64,000 nucleotides of DNA from Asanoa ferruginea (GTDB lineage: Bacteria > Actinomycetota > Actinomycetes > Mycobacteriales > Micromonosporaceae). The notes beneath the pieces were generated by a model. It did no database searches, was not told where the DNA came from, and saw only the letters and a program-made list of their open reading frames with translations. Positions 43,882-52,340 of the stretch are shown one piece after another. How positions within the stretch are numbered: position 1 is the first letter of the stretch; each line of letters opens with the position of its first letter. The position numbers were made by a program, and so were the translations under genes. The DNA is taken from NCBI RefSeq assembly GCF_003387075.1, contig NZ_QUMQ01000001.1, positions 3,658,001-3,722,000 of the forward strand, given 5' to 3'.

Positions 43882-45987
43882 GTGAGTGATTCTACGGCTA
43901 CGGTTTCCCAGGCCCGGCTCGCGCAACTTGCCGGCGTCGCACGGTCGGCGGTCACGCAGTGGCGCACCAGGCACTCCGACTTCCCGGCGCCTGTCGACCC
44001 AGGCGTTGACCTACGGCTCGCCAACGTCATCGAGTGGCTGGATACGCGGCCCATACCTGCCAATCACCGCCGATCTGAGGAGGCGGCCGGCGTTACCTAC
44101 GGTGAGCGGGTCAGGCGTCAGCTTCGGGCCGCCGAAGTCCCCGATCGGGACCGAGTCAAGGAGCTCGCGGCGCTCGGCACTGAGTTCGGTGGCAACGCGG
44201 TGCGGACCGAGTACCTCTATCTTCTGCTCTGCTTGACGTACTTGCGCCTCTACGACCACGACCGCTGGTCACAGCTGACGCGTAGCGTGCCGCCGGACGG
44301 CGACCCGGGCATGGCCCGGCGGCTGGTGCTCCGCGTCGTGGCGCTAGCCGACGAGTCGCTGGCGGGTTCCGACGTCCTAAATGCCTCGGACGCACCTCCG
44401 ATCCGGCTACGACCCCGAGCCTTCGAACCGCTGCGCAAGGTGGTCAAACTCGTTGCGGCCCTCAGCCCCGCCGACTTCGTACGGCTTCGTGCCGCCTATC
44501 TGCGGCAGGCGAGCATCGGCCCCGACGTCATCTCGACACCCCAAGGCATCGCCCGGACGATGGTCGCCCTCCTGGCCTTTATCCCGGCCGACGGCGACGT
44601 CCTGATCTACGACCCCTTCGCCCGCTTCGGCGAACTACCGGGCGAGTTCGTCCGCAGCGCCGGCGACCCGGCCGCGATGGCCAGCCACAACCTGGCCGCG
44701 GTGCGGATCCGTGTGGAGCATCCCGACACGGCCGAGCTCCGGCTGGCCGGCATGTGGTTGGCGGCGTCCGGGACGCTAGCCGAGCTCGCCGTGACCGCGG
44801 CACCGCCGCCCGGCGGAGCGACCTTCGTGCTGACCAACCCGCCGTTTGGCAACCGCGTCGAAGACACCTGGCTGCGGCACTGTGTCGACTCGCTCGCTGA
44901 GAACGGGCGGGCCGTCGTCCTCATGCCCTACAGCGCCGGATTCACGGGCAACGCAACTATGCGCCGAGAGCTTGTAGAGCAGGGTGCTCTCCTCGCCGTC
45001 GTCGCGCTACCGGCGCGGATGTTCTCGAACACCACGGTCGGGGTGTGCGTCTGGCTATTGAGGCGGCCCACTGGACGACCCGGTTCGGTGCGGTTCGTCG
45101 ACGCCCGCAATCGCGGCCGGGTGAGGGGCGCTCACGTCAAGTTCGACGAGACGGACGTCGCGAGCATCGTCGCCGCGGTAACGGCAAAGGACCGGACCGA
45201 GTGCAGCGTCCTGGCGACCCCCGAGGACATCCAGGCGCAGGGATACTCGCTGCATCCGCCCGAGCACCAAGACCGCAGGTTCACGCGATCGCCGGCAGAC
45301 GTGGCCCGCGCGGAGCTCGAGGCGCTGGCAACCAAAGTCGACATGCCGCCGTACACGATCGGCGGCGGCTGGCCCGGTCGCCCGCTAAACGAACTCTGCG
45401 ACGTCCGCAACGGGGTGTGGGCCGCGTCGCTGAAATCAGCGGTCGCCCGAGCCGGAACCGCAGGCGTGACCGTGCCTGTCGTGCACCCGCGGCACCTACG
45501 CAGCGGGATCATCGAAGCAGCCGACGCTCCGACGGCCGACGCCACGTCGCTGGACCGGTACCGGCTCCACAGCGGCGACGTGCTCTGGGTACGCACCGGC
45601 GCCATGGGCCAGGCCGCGCTCGTCCGCGACGCCGAGTCCGGCTGGCTGCCGCACACCAACCTGCTCCGGCTGCGTGTCATCGACCCGGACGAGCTGGATC
45701 CCGCCTACCTACTGGCGTTCCTGCGGCAGCGCGCCATCCTCGCCCACATCCGCGAGCGCTCCATCCGGTCAACCACCACATCGCTCCGACCAAAAATCCT
45801 GGGCGAACTTGTGATGCCTCTGCCGCCGCTCACTGCGCAGCGGGACGCGCTCGCCGCACTCGCCGCACTCGACGACCAAGCGGCCTCGCTACAGAGACGC
45901 CTCGAAGCCGTCCGCGCTGCGCAGCCGGTCTTCGGCCAGCACCTCATCGACGGCACCATCGTCCTAACAGAAGGGAAAGCAGTGTGA
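43882..45987 (+). CDS. HTH-N6 adenine methyltransferase-TRD fusion 3, degenerate SAM motif
   Basis: A 701-residue protein from GTG 43882. Residues 8-45 are an HTH (SQARLAQLAGVARSAVTQW). The methyltransferase-like core has catalytic TNPPFGN (Asn319), but the SAM-binding motif reads YDPFARFGEL near residue 243, lacking the usual G-x-G. The C-terminal ~230 residues resemble an HsdS half (LNELCDVRNGVWAAS, HSGDVLWVRTGAMG, MPLPPLTAQRDALAAL). It is overlapped by a small membrane-protein gene. The layout equals that of the DISARM-linked paralogues, although the sequence is more distant. Confidence 0.8.
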   Translation: MSDSTATVSQARLAQLAGVARSAVTQWRTRHSDFPAPVDPGVDLRLANVIEWLDTRPIPANHRRSEEAAGVTYGERVRRQLRAAEVPDRDRVKELAALGTEFGGNAVRTEYLYLLLCLTYLRLYDHDRWSQLTRSVPPDGDPGMARRLVLRVVALADESLAGSDVLNASDAPPIRLRPRAFEPLRKVVKLVAALSPADFVRLRAAYLRQASIGPDVISTPQGIARTMVALLAFIPADGDVLIYDPFARFGELPGEFVRSAGDPAAMASHNLAAVRIRVEHPDTAELRLAGMWLAASGTLAELAVTAAPPPGGATFVLTNPPFGNRVEDTWLRHCVDSLAENGRAVVLMPYSAGFTGNATMRRELVEQGALLAVVALPARMFSNTTVGVCVWLLRRPTGRPGSVRFVDARNRGRVRGAHVKFDETDVASIVAAVTAKDRTECSVLATPEDIQAQGYSLHPPEHQDRRFTRSPADVARAELEALATKVDMPPYTIGGGWPGRPLNELCDVRNGVWAASLKSAVARAGTAGVTVPVVHPRHLRSGIIEAADAPTADATSLDRYRLHSGDVLWVRTGAMGQAALVRDAESGWLPHTNLLRLRVIDPDELDPAYLLAFLRQRAILAHIRERSIRSTTTSLRPKILGELVMPLPPLTAQRDALAALAALDDQAASLQRRLEAVRAAQPVFGQHLIDGTIVLTEGKAV

Positions 45988-46208
45988 ACCGCTCCGGCAC
46001 GACCCCCGTGTGGGTCCTGGTCGTGGGCCTCGCATCCCTCGTCGTGGCGCTCGTGACCGCGATGCTCAAGAGCAGCGTTGGCGCGCCAGCAGCCGAAGCC
46101 GTGCTATCCGCTGGAGTAGCGTTCGGGGGCGCTTTCGGACTAGGCCTCGGCATTCTCGGCGCGCTGCATCGACCCCGATCCACGAACGCCCGCCGCCGGT
46201 CGAGGTGA
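45984..46208 (+). CDS. Small two-TM protein coupled to HTH-methyltransferase 3
   Basis: A 74-residue protein from GTG 45984 with AAGGGAAA 6-13 nt upstream, overlapping the methyltransferase stop (GTGTGA). Two hydrophobic segments (about residues 7-26 and 35-60, the second Gly/Ala-rich) are followed by a basic tail RPRSTNARRRSR. It could be a membrane effector or anchor for the upstream protein. Not recognised as a family. Confidence 0.7.
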   Translation: MNRSGTTPVWVLVVGLASLVVALVTAMLKSSVGAPAAEAVLSAGVAFGGAFGLGLGILGALHRPRSTNARRRSR

Positions 46209-46360
46209 GGCAGCAGACGCGACGTCTTCGCCCTCATCAGGCGCAACTGGCCGCACGGAACGCGCGAGATGGCCGGCCGGGTAAGAGAACGGGACGCGGC
46301 CTCGGCGAGGTCACCCAAAGAACGTCGTCGAAGCCGCGACCATGAAGGCGCGGAGACCTG

Positions 46361-46552
46361 AGCACAGGTTCGAACCCCACCCCGACACGACGCTCGCGAC
46401 CCGAAACGCGCCCTCAGACGCGCCGAGGCACTGGCCCTGAGCTGGGCGTATGCGACCGAGGCGCAGGTTGATCTCGATGGCGGGATACAACCCACAACTG
46501 CGCACCGTCCAGGCGGTTGTCCCTGGTCACGGACGTGTACGTTGGCGATTGA
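46361..46552 (+). repeat. Dispersed repeat, copy R5 (long form)
   Basis: The core is 46479-46552 (GGCGGGATACAACCCAC...). Upstream, AGCACAGGTTCGAACCCCAC and GATCTCGATGGCGGGATAC agree with R3. The rest of 46209-46723 contains no gene that I can support. Confidence 0.75.
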
Positions 46553-46723
46553 CCGCGCTGCAGGGGGTGCCGCGCGGGGCCGCTGGTGTGGGGACCTACG
46601 CACGTGAGTCACACCGGTACGGGGGTGGGTAAGCCCGTGACCCTCCCGCCGCCGGAGGACGAACGGCAAACAGTAACGGTTATCGCCGATTCGGTGAGAT
46701 AGCTGTGAGCGTCCCGCGCGCCG

Positions 46724-48112
46724 TCATCCGACGTCACCACGGTGGCGGTTGCTCCTCCTCCTCCTCCTCCTCCTTGGCGCCGGCTCGCGGTTGGTGCGTA
46801 GCGGTGCTGGTTGCCAGGACGGAATGTCGTCGCGAAGACAGAAGACCGGAGGCAGCGCGGTGCATGTCGGGGTGAGCTGGCCGCGGCCGACGAGCTCCTT
46901 GACGGTGCCTTGGTCGAGGATCTCGATTGGGCATGCCGGGCATTCACCGCTTTGGCTGCATCCTGGCTCGGCCGCCAGAATCTGCCGGATGTGGAGGTAG
47001 GCGTCCTGAGGGGTATCGGCTTGGACGAGGTACCAATGGCCGCTCTGGTCGGCTGGGTCGAGTAACGCGACCACACCCGGTTTCATGGGTCGGTACACGC
47101 GGTCGCCTTCATGTCGGATGGCGAAGACCTGATCGAGTAGGTCCACGAAGTCCCGTGTCGGGCTGGTGGTGGTCAGCCAGGTGGCGGCTTCTGTGGGGCT
47201 GCCCGGGCCCCACAGGTACTCGGTCGGTAGCCGGGTGTTTTCGTATCGACTGTCAAAGTAATAGAGGTCGGGGTCCTCCAGGCGGGTTCCCGGGCAGAAG
47301 ACGGCGCGGACGATCGCGCACTGTTCGATCTGGTCGAGACGAACTAGGCCGGCGCTGAGGTGATCGGCTGGAGCTAGGGTCACACTGCCGTTGGCGTTCC
47401 AGCCGATAAACAGCGCGTCGCGCTCGACCGGCGCTGGGTAGAGACGGCCTCCCGGCGTGGGCACGCCCCAAAGCTGATTGATGAACTCGGCCAGGTCGCG
47501 CAACGTCTCGGCGCAGTCGACCGGGGTAAGCAGGTGCGTCGATGAGGGGTGGGCGACTGAGTTCCGTAGGGTCGCGAGCACCTGCTCGATCCGGCGGTTG
47601 CGCTGCCCGCGGAGCACTCCAGCGGCCCGGGCCCATTTGCGCAGACCATCGAGCATGCCATTGAACTCGACAGCGGCAGGGCCACGTCCCACAACCAGCT
47701 GGTAACCGCGTCGCGCTGGGAATCGCTTGGCCGCTTTGTATACGTCGTCGTAGTCGGTGATGGTGATCGTCTTCTCGTGGCCGTCGCGGTGCACGAAGGT
47801 GCATGAGCCGTCGTGGAAGTGGATGAACCGATCCCGCAGTGCCTGCTCGATGACCAGCAACGCATGGTCGTTGACCAGGGTGTAGATCTCGTAGCAGAGC
47901 ACCCCGTACGCGCGGATTTTGCGCAGTCGTTCGAAGGCATCGCGCGTCCCCTGTGCCACGGCGTCCGCGAGGTCAATCTGGGCAACCGTTTCCTGGTGGT
48001 AGGTGGCGGCAGATTCCGGGGTCAGCATGCGATCTAGGCCGAGGCCCAGCGGGGTGAAGCGCTGGGTACGTTCGTCGGTCTCGCGTAGCTGTGCTAGGGA
48101 AGTGATCTGCAT
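46724..48112 (-). CDS. HEPN-like defence protein
   Basis: A 462-residue protein started at ATG 48112 (MQITSLAQLRETDERTQ); upstream codons in frame look non-coding. Helical N-terminal half with KIRAYGVLCYEIYTLVNDHA, then LRNSVAHPSS, an R-x4-H motif of the HEPN RNase type, near residue 205. Further on is a beta-rich part and a cysteine cluster CSQSGECPACPIEIL. The C-terminus ends in a run of Arg codons produced by a short AGG trinucleotide repeat (about 46750-46770). It is followed in the leftward direction only by the R5 spacer. Substrate unknown. Confidence 0.65.
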   Translation of the reverse strand: MQITSLAQLRETDERTQRFTPLGLGLDRMLTPESAATYHQETVAQIDLADAVAQGTRDAFERLRKIRAYGVLCYEIYTLVNDHALLVIEQALRDRFIHFHDGSCTFVHRDGHEKTITITDYDDVYKAAKRFPARRGYQLVVGRGPAAVEFNGMLDGLRKWARAAGVLRGQRNRRIEQVLATLRNSVAHPSSTHLLTPVDCAETLRDLAEFINQLWGVPTPGGRLYPAPVERDALFIGWNANGSVTLAPADHLSAGLVRLDQIEQCAIVRAVFCPGTRLEDPDLYYFDSRYENTRLPTEYLWGPGSPTEAATWLTTTSPTRDFVDLLDQVFAIRHEGDRVYRPMKPGVVALLDPADQSGHWYLVQADTPQDAYLHIRQILAAEPGCSQSGECPACPIEILDQGTVKELVGRGQLTPTCTALPPVFCLRDDIPSWQPAPLRTNREPAPRRRRRRRSNRHRGDVG

Positions 48113-48338
48113 GTCGGCCTGTCTGCGAGGTGCCGATGACATTCGCCATGCCCGGACCTCATGCCGAGCCAGACAGGATATAGGAGCCGACGCTTGGCTG
48201 TCGCCCAATTTCCGCAGGCCGCCCTCTAAGTCTCGGCGGGTCTCTCCGATCTGCCGGGATCCGCTTTGTAAGTCACGGCAGGGCTGATGCTATGTGGACC
48301 TCGTCAGCATCGACGCGCGCGCTGAAGACCTGCGCAGG

Positions 48339-49460
48339 TCAACGTTCAGCGTCGACGTCGTCTGCTGGTAGCGGTGCGGAGACGGTGTTGGGTACGCCGC
48401 CAACGCTGGCGATGGCGGTGCGAAGACGAGTCTGGCTGTCGACAAGCCATGTGAGCATGTCGGGCCAGGCGTTGCGGTCGGTGATCTTCGGACCGGTGCG
48501 GCGAGCCTCGATGCGGCAGCCCTTCTTCTCGGGAAGGGCGTCGAAGAATAGCTCATCCCCGTAGGCGGCGGTGATTTGGTCGCGGAGATGGTCGAGTAGC
48601 TGCCAGCGGGTCAGATTGACGGCGGGGTCAGGGTGGCCGAAGTAAATCTCGGAGCGTCCGCCGAAGGTTGCCCAAGATACGGTCCAGGAGGCGCCGCTGA
48701 CGCCGCTGGGCATGCTCCACCAGTTGGCGGCGGGCGCGGCGCCGCTGGTCCAGCCGTGTTGTTTGGCCGAGGGTTCGAACTGAGACCAGAACTCAAGGTA
48801 GAGGGCTTGGGCGGGTGTGTGGGCGGCGGCACCGGACTGGGTGGCCGCGACCGCGAGTTTCTCCCAGTCGTTCGGTTTGACCACGAGTTCCAGCAATGGG
48901 GCGACCAGCCCGGCAGGGGCGCCGGCGAGGGTGACCGCGGTGATCCGGATGCCAAAGAACCGGATGCCGGGTTCCGTGTGGGTGTTTAGCCATTCAAGGG
49001 CGGCCCGGTGTTCCTCCCGGAACGACTCGGCCACCCAGATGATGGTGGTGGGCTTGGTCCCGCCGGCGTAAGTGAGGATCTGGCCTAGGTGGCTGTGGTC
49101 GGTCGGCCCGTACTGGTTCTCGACGATGACGGGGGTGTCGGTGGCGACCTCGCGGCCGATCAGGTCCAAAGAGAACTTTCCGACCTTGTACTCCCGTGCC
49201 TCGAGTTCGACGTCCATGCCAAGCGTCTGGCTGAGCAGGGCGGAATTGGCCAGCAGCCAGGGCGTGAAATGGTGCGCCTCGGTCGGCCACACGGTGGTGA
49301 CTGTGACTGGCTGCAGACTGGTCAACTGCATCGTCGGCGGCTCCGCCGGTGTAAGGCCGGAACCGTCGTCAACGGCGCTTACCGCACCCTGATCCACAGT
49401 CTCCGCTGTGGCAGTCTCCGCCGCTGTTGGCGACGGGCTGGCGCTGGGATCGATTGGCAT
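48339..49460 (-). CDS. DUF4268 protein with PD-(D/E)XK nuclease-like domain
   Basis: A 373-residue protein. After a Thr/Ala-rich leader the domain shows KVGKFSLDLIGREV and TPVIVENQYGPTDHSHLGQI with ILTYAGG, the signature of the DUF4268/restriction-like family in which the second catalytic motif reads E-N-Q rather than E-x-K. The C-terminal DUF4268 part contains EIYFGHPDPAVN and GCRIEARRTGPKI. The length agrees with the family. A further ATG at MQLTSLQP is an alternative start. Likely a DNA-acting enzyme; it is encoded upstream of the HEPN-like gene on the same strand with a ~230-bp gap. Confidence 0.8.
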   Translation of the reverse strand: MPIDPSASPSPTAAETATAETVDQGAVSAVDDGSGLTPAEPPTMQLTSLQPVTVTTVWPTEAHHFTPWLLANSALLSQTLGMDVELEAREYKVGKFSLDLIGREVATDTPVIVENQYGPTDHSHLGQILTYAGGTKPTTIIWVAESFREEHRAALEWLNTHTEPGIRFFGIRITAVTLAGAPAGLVAPLLELVVKPNDWEKLAVAATQSGAAAHTPAQALYLEFWSQFEPSAKQHGWTSGAAPAANWWSMPSGVSGASWTVSWATFGGRSEIYFGHPDPAVNLTRWQLLDHLRDQITAAYGDELFFDALPEKKGCRIEARRTGPKITDRNAWPDMLTWLVDSQTRLRTAIASVGGVPNTVSAPLPADDVDAER

Positions 49461-49612
49461 TCCGGCAAGTTACACCGCTGGACCCGACGACCTCATCTGC
49501 CGCGGAGGCGGGGTCAGTCTGTCCAGCCGGCCGCAACCACAACCCGTCACGGTGCATCTGACGATCGGTGTCGTGGTCACGGAGGCACACGTCAGCGAAG
49601 CGGAAGTCAACG

Positions 49613-50372
49613 TCAGAACAGGCTTTGCGGTTGCGTGTTTGTCTTGGCAGTGAGTTTGTGGGCCGATGCCGAAACGGGTAGGACTCCGGCTGCCGCGAGA
49701 GTCGTTGTCGAAATCAGTGGTCCGCGGCAGATCCGGTCGAGGAGGTCGTCTTGACGTGGTTCGAGCGCGACGGGTTGGTGGAGCACGGTGATGATCTCGA
49801 GTAGTTCGTCGGTGAGATTAGGGGCCCAGGATGGGGCGTTGTCGTCGTCGAGTGGGGACGACCGTCTTCGGTAGCGTTGGTCGGCGTTGCGGTAGTTAAA
49901 CCAATGGCGGAGGACGCGCATACCTCCGACGTCGTAGCGCCACGCGGGCTCGCTGACCGGGTGTGTAGGCGGCCGCGTCCGATGATCAGGGTGTCGGTCT
50001 CGGGGTCATGATCGATCACATCGGGTAGGTCCCCGTGAGTGTCCGGGATTTCGGCGATCACCTTCGGCCCGAAGGCGTCGACGAAGTCCCGGAACGAAGG
50101 GCGGGCGGTCTTCCCATCGGCGGTACAGCATCCGAAGGTGTGCAGCCACAGGACGTTGTGTCCGACGGCGACGGCTTGCTGCCACAGCTTGGCGTCGGAA
50201 GTAAGTGGGACGCGGATTCCAAGCTGTTCGAGTTCATGGAGAAAGCGTCGGGTATATCCAGGGTGGGAGACGATGCCGGCGACGTATGCGAAGAGGTCGC
50301 CGGGCGCTGGCGTTCGTCGGTGGGCGCGGGCGAGCTCACCGACGAGTGTGCCAGGGGACAAGCAGGACGGCA
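49613..50372 (-). pseudogene. C-terminal remnant of a type ISP restriction-modification enzyme
   Basis: Two minus-strand frames together spell the end of a type ISP (LlaBIII-like) enzyme: first GDLFAYVAGIVSHPGYTRRF, IRVPLTSDAKLW and VLWLHTFG, then, after a frameshift near 49965-49980 in a GC-rich stretch, RYDVGGMRVLRHWFNYR, SSPLDDDNAPSW and LEPRQDDLLDRICRGPLI. Nuclease, helicase and methylase parts (over 1000 residues) are absent. It is a dead relic of another restriction system. Confidence 0.75.
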
Positions 50373-50490
50373 TCGACTTCTTCGGCAGGTTCAGCGATGG
50401 CGTTCGCGCTGCCTGGCAGGTCAAGCAGCTCGAGAGGCTCACGGCCGCCTCGGTTCGCAACGCCGTCGAGGCCGTCACGTTTTGAGTTGC

Positions 50491-50660
50491 GGTCGCAATG
50501 AGACCAGCCCATGGGGGCGGTGTCGGGTTGAGCTCCAGCGGCTCGTCGTACGGGGCCAGTGTGGGGTTGCAATTAGGACCAGCCCGGGGGCGGTGTCGGC
50601 CCAGACCGGTCCGAGAGGCTCTGCAGGTACCAGGTGTCGCAATGAGGCCCAGCCTGCGAG
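50491..50660. CRISPR. Possible degenerate CRISPR-array remnant (three repeats)
   Basis: Three imperfect direct repeats: 50491-50526 (GGTCGCAATGAGACCAGCCC then GGGGGCGGTGTCGG), 50565-50599 (GGTTGCAATTAGGACCAGCC then GGGGGCGGTGTCGG) and 50633-50660 (GTGTCGCAATGAGGCCCAGC, truncated). The gaps are 38 and 33 bp of unrelated sequence, the size of spacers. The GTCGCAAT-type repeat start is common in actinobacterial arrays. No cas gene is in the window and the repeats differ from each other, so at best it is a decayed remnant. Confidence 0.4.
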
Positions 50661-50891
50661 CAACTCCAACCGGCCGCGAGCTCGTCCTGATGAGATCGGA
50701 TAGATCCATTGCGTTCGCCAGTCAGGTCACAACGCCGCAAGCACCCTAGACCGCGACGTTACGCTCGGTCGTGGAGTTCGAGGGCGCCCTTCCCAGCGTC
50801 CACTATGGTGTAGAGCTGCGAGAGGCATGGCGCGCCGGCTATCAACCGATGCGGCGTAAGCGCTGCGAGAGATCCGGAGAGAGCCTCGCTG

Positions 50892-51392
50892 ATGGAGGCG
50901 TCAGAGCTGGCACGAGTCGACCAGAATCTACGGCAGTTGTGCGCCGAACACGGGCTGAGCTGGGTAGTGCAGGCGGTGGACGCCGCAGTCGCCGAGGGCC
51001 ATGCCGATTCGGCGACTGCCGGCGGCAGTAGCTATTACCAGCGTCGTGGTGGCTACATGTACGGGTACGGCGTGCGGCCGGACGAGCGCAGCCGGGTCGA
51101 ACCCGAGATCGTGGAGCGTCCATACACTGATCAGGAACGCGTCCTGCTGCTGCTCGACGCGATGCTCGCGGTGTACCGCGATCTACCGAACCTTCGTGCG
51201 GAGACGGTGCGTGTACTGACGGATGGTTTCCGGGGACGGGTCCCGGTTCCCGAGCAGATTGTTACTGCCCTGGACGAAGGCGACGACGATATCGTCGTCG
51301 CTTGGCAGCCCGAGACGGCCGCTGCGGTGCAGAACCGGCAACGTGTCGTTGGCGCGCTGGCTGCCCTGCGTCAGGCGGTGGTGCCGCTGTGA
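50892..51392 (+). CDS. Hypothetical protein, first gene of a nuclease-like pair
   Basis: A 166-residue protein, helical at both ends with a Gly/Tyr-rich centre (SYYQRRGGYMYGYG). GGAGAG lies upstream of the ATG at 50892. The stop overlaps the start of the next gene (GTGA), so the two are coupled. I do not recognise it; an inhibitor, adaptor or sensor for the downstream nuclease-like protein is possible. Confidence 0.65.
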   Translation: MEASELARVDQNLRQLCAEHGLSWVVQAVDAAVAEGHADSATAGGSSYYQRRGGYMYGYGVRPDERSRVEPEIVERPYTDQERVLLLLDAMLAVYRDLPNLRAETVRVLTDGFRGRVPVPEQIVTALDEGDDDIVVAWQPETAAAVQNRQRVVGALAALRQAVVPL

Positions 51393-52078
51393 CGGATCCC
51401 GTTGGTGCACTGCTCACCGAGCTGGCAGACGCGATGCAGGGTGTGGCGACACCGTTCACTCGGGCTGACGCGGCTGACCGCATCTACGAGGGTTTCCTGT
51501 TTGCGCAGGTGATCGCGACGGCGGCGGAGTGCGGCGGAAGGGTGATCTACGAGGATTGCTACGAGAAGGAGGTGCAGGATCTCGTCTTTCGGGGTGCGCC
51601 TGGCGTCATTCACGGCCGAGGAAGACGGTCGTTTACGCATGCGGTGCTGTACTTCGGGGCCGCCCGCCCGATTGAGGTCCATCTGCGGGTGAAGGTTCAG
51701 TGGAAGAACTTTGACGGCGAGTCGGACGTGCTGCTGATCGACACGAATGCGGCCCGTCACAGCCGGGACAAGCGGCAACTTCCGAAGCCGTCTGGCTGTG
51801 TACTGACTATCGAGGGCAAGTACTACCCCCTCGGCGTCCCTCGCGACGAGGCGCTCAAGTATGTTGGCATGCGGCGAAGCTTCCCGCCGTCGATGGCGAG
51901 CCTGTTCGTGACGAATTCGTTCTCGACGCACGCGCGCAAGTGCCTCAGCCATGCTAACCGCCTGCCGTTCGAGTTCGGTGCGATGCCAGGTACCCGGTTT
52001 CAGACATACGTTCGCGCACACATCCGCGAAGCGTTCAAGGCGTGGGTTGCCGAGTACGACTTCGGCCACGAGGTCTGA
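51389..52078 (+). CDS. PD-(D/E)XK nuclease-like protein
   Basis: A 229-residue protein from GTG 51389, coupled to the preceding gene. A central segment IEVHLRVKVQWKNFDGESD, VLLID and then CVLTIEGKYYPLG near residue 140 has the Asp ... Glu-x-Lys spacing of PD-(D/E)XK nucleases. Arg/Lys-rich stretches surround it. The family is not recognised by name. With the 166-residue partner it may be a small defence or toxin pair. Confidence 0.6.
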   Translation: MTDPVGALLTELADAMQGVATPFTRADAADRIYEGFLFAQVIATAAECGGRVIYEDCYEKEVQDLVFRGAPGVIHGRGRRSFTHAVLYFGAARPIEVHLRVKVQWKNFDGESDVLLIDTNAARHSRDKRQLPKPSGCVLTIEGKYYPLGVPRDEALKYVGMRRSFPPSMASLFVTNSFSTHARKCLSHANRLPFEFGAMPGTRFQTYVRAHIREAFKAWVAEYDFGHEV

Positions 52079-52084
52079 CCTTCT

Positions 52085-52331
52085 CAGAAGGTCCTCTCCC
52101 TCGGCGGTACGCACCGCGGCAGCGACCCGCAACCATTCCTTCATCCACCACGCGCGCCGCAGATCAGCGTCGCTGGGCGTCAGTTGCTCTGGCCAGAACG
52201 CCTCACCGCCAAGATATTGGGACTCGTGGTTGCCGACCAGCTGAATCCACCGGCCCGATCCGGCGTCCAGCCGCTTCTGCACAGACGCGAGCACCGCCGA
52301 GTTGTCCGGACCCCTGTCGATCAGGACTATC
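52085..52331 (-). pseudogene. Metallophosphoesterase fragment
   Basis: Minus-strand frame reading LIDRGPDNSAVLASVQKRL, IQLVGNHESQYLGGEAFWP and WWMKEWLRVAAAVRTAEGED. The DRG and GNHE motifs are those of calcineurin-like phosphoesterases. Both ends are missing: the first metal motif is cut at about 52331 and the sequence stops making sense after about 52090, before the expected His motif. The frame continues only as an antisense shadow of the preceding gene. Confidence 0.6.
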
Positions 52332-52340
52332 CTCCGTGGA

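Noticed and set aside
46745-46775. AGG/CTC trinucleotide tract as a phase-variation switch
   Set aside because: A triplet repeat changes length without changing frame, so it cannot act as an on/off switch; kept only as a minor note.
50475-50703. Frames through the CRISPR-like repeats
   Set aside because: The frames owe their length to GC content; the repeat pattern explains the sequence better.
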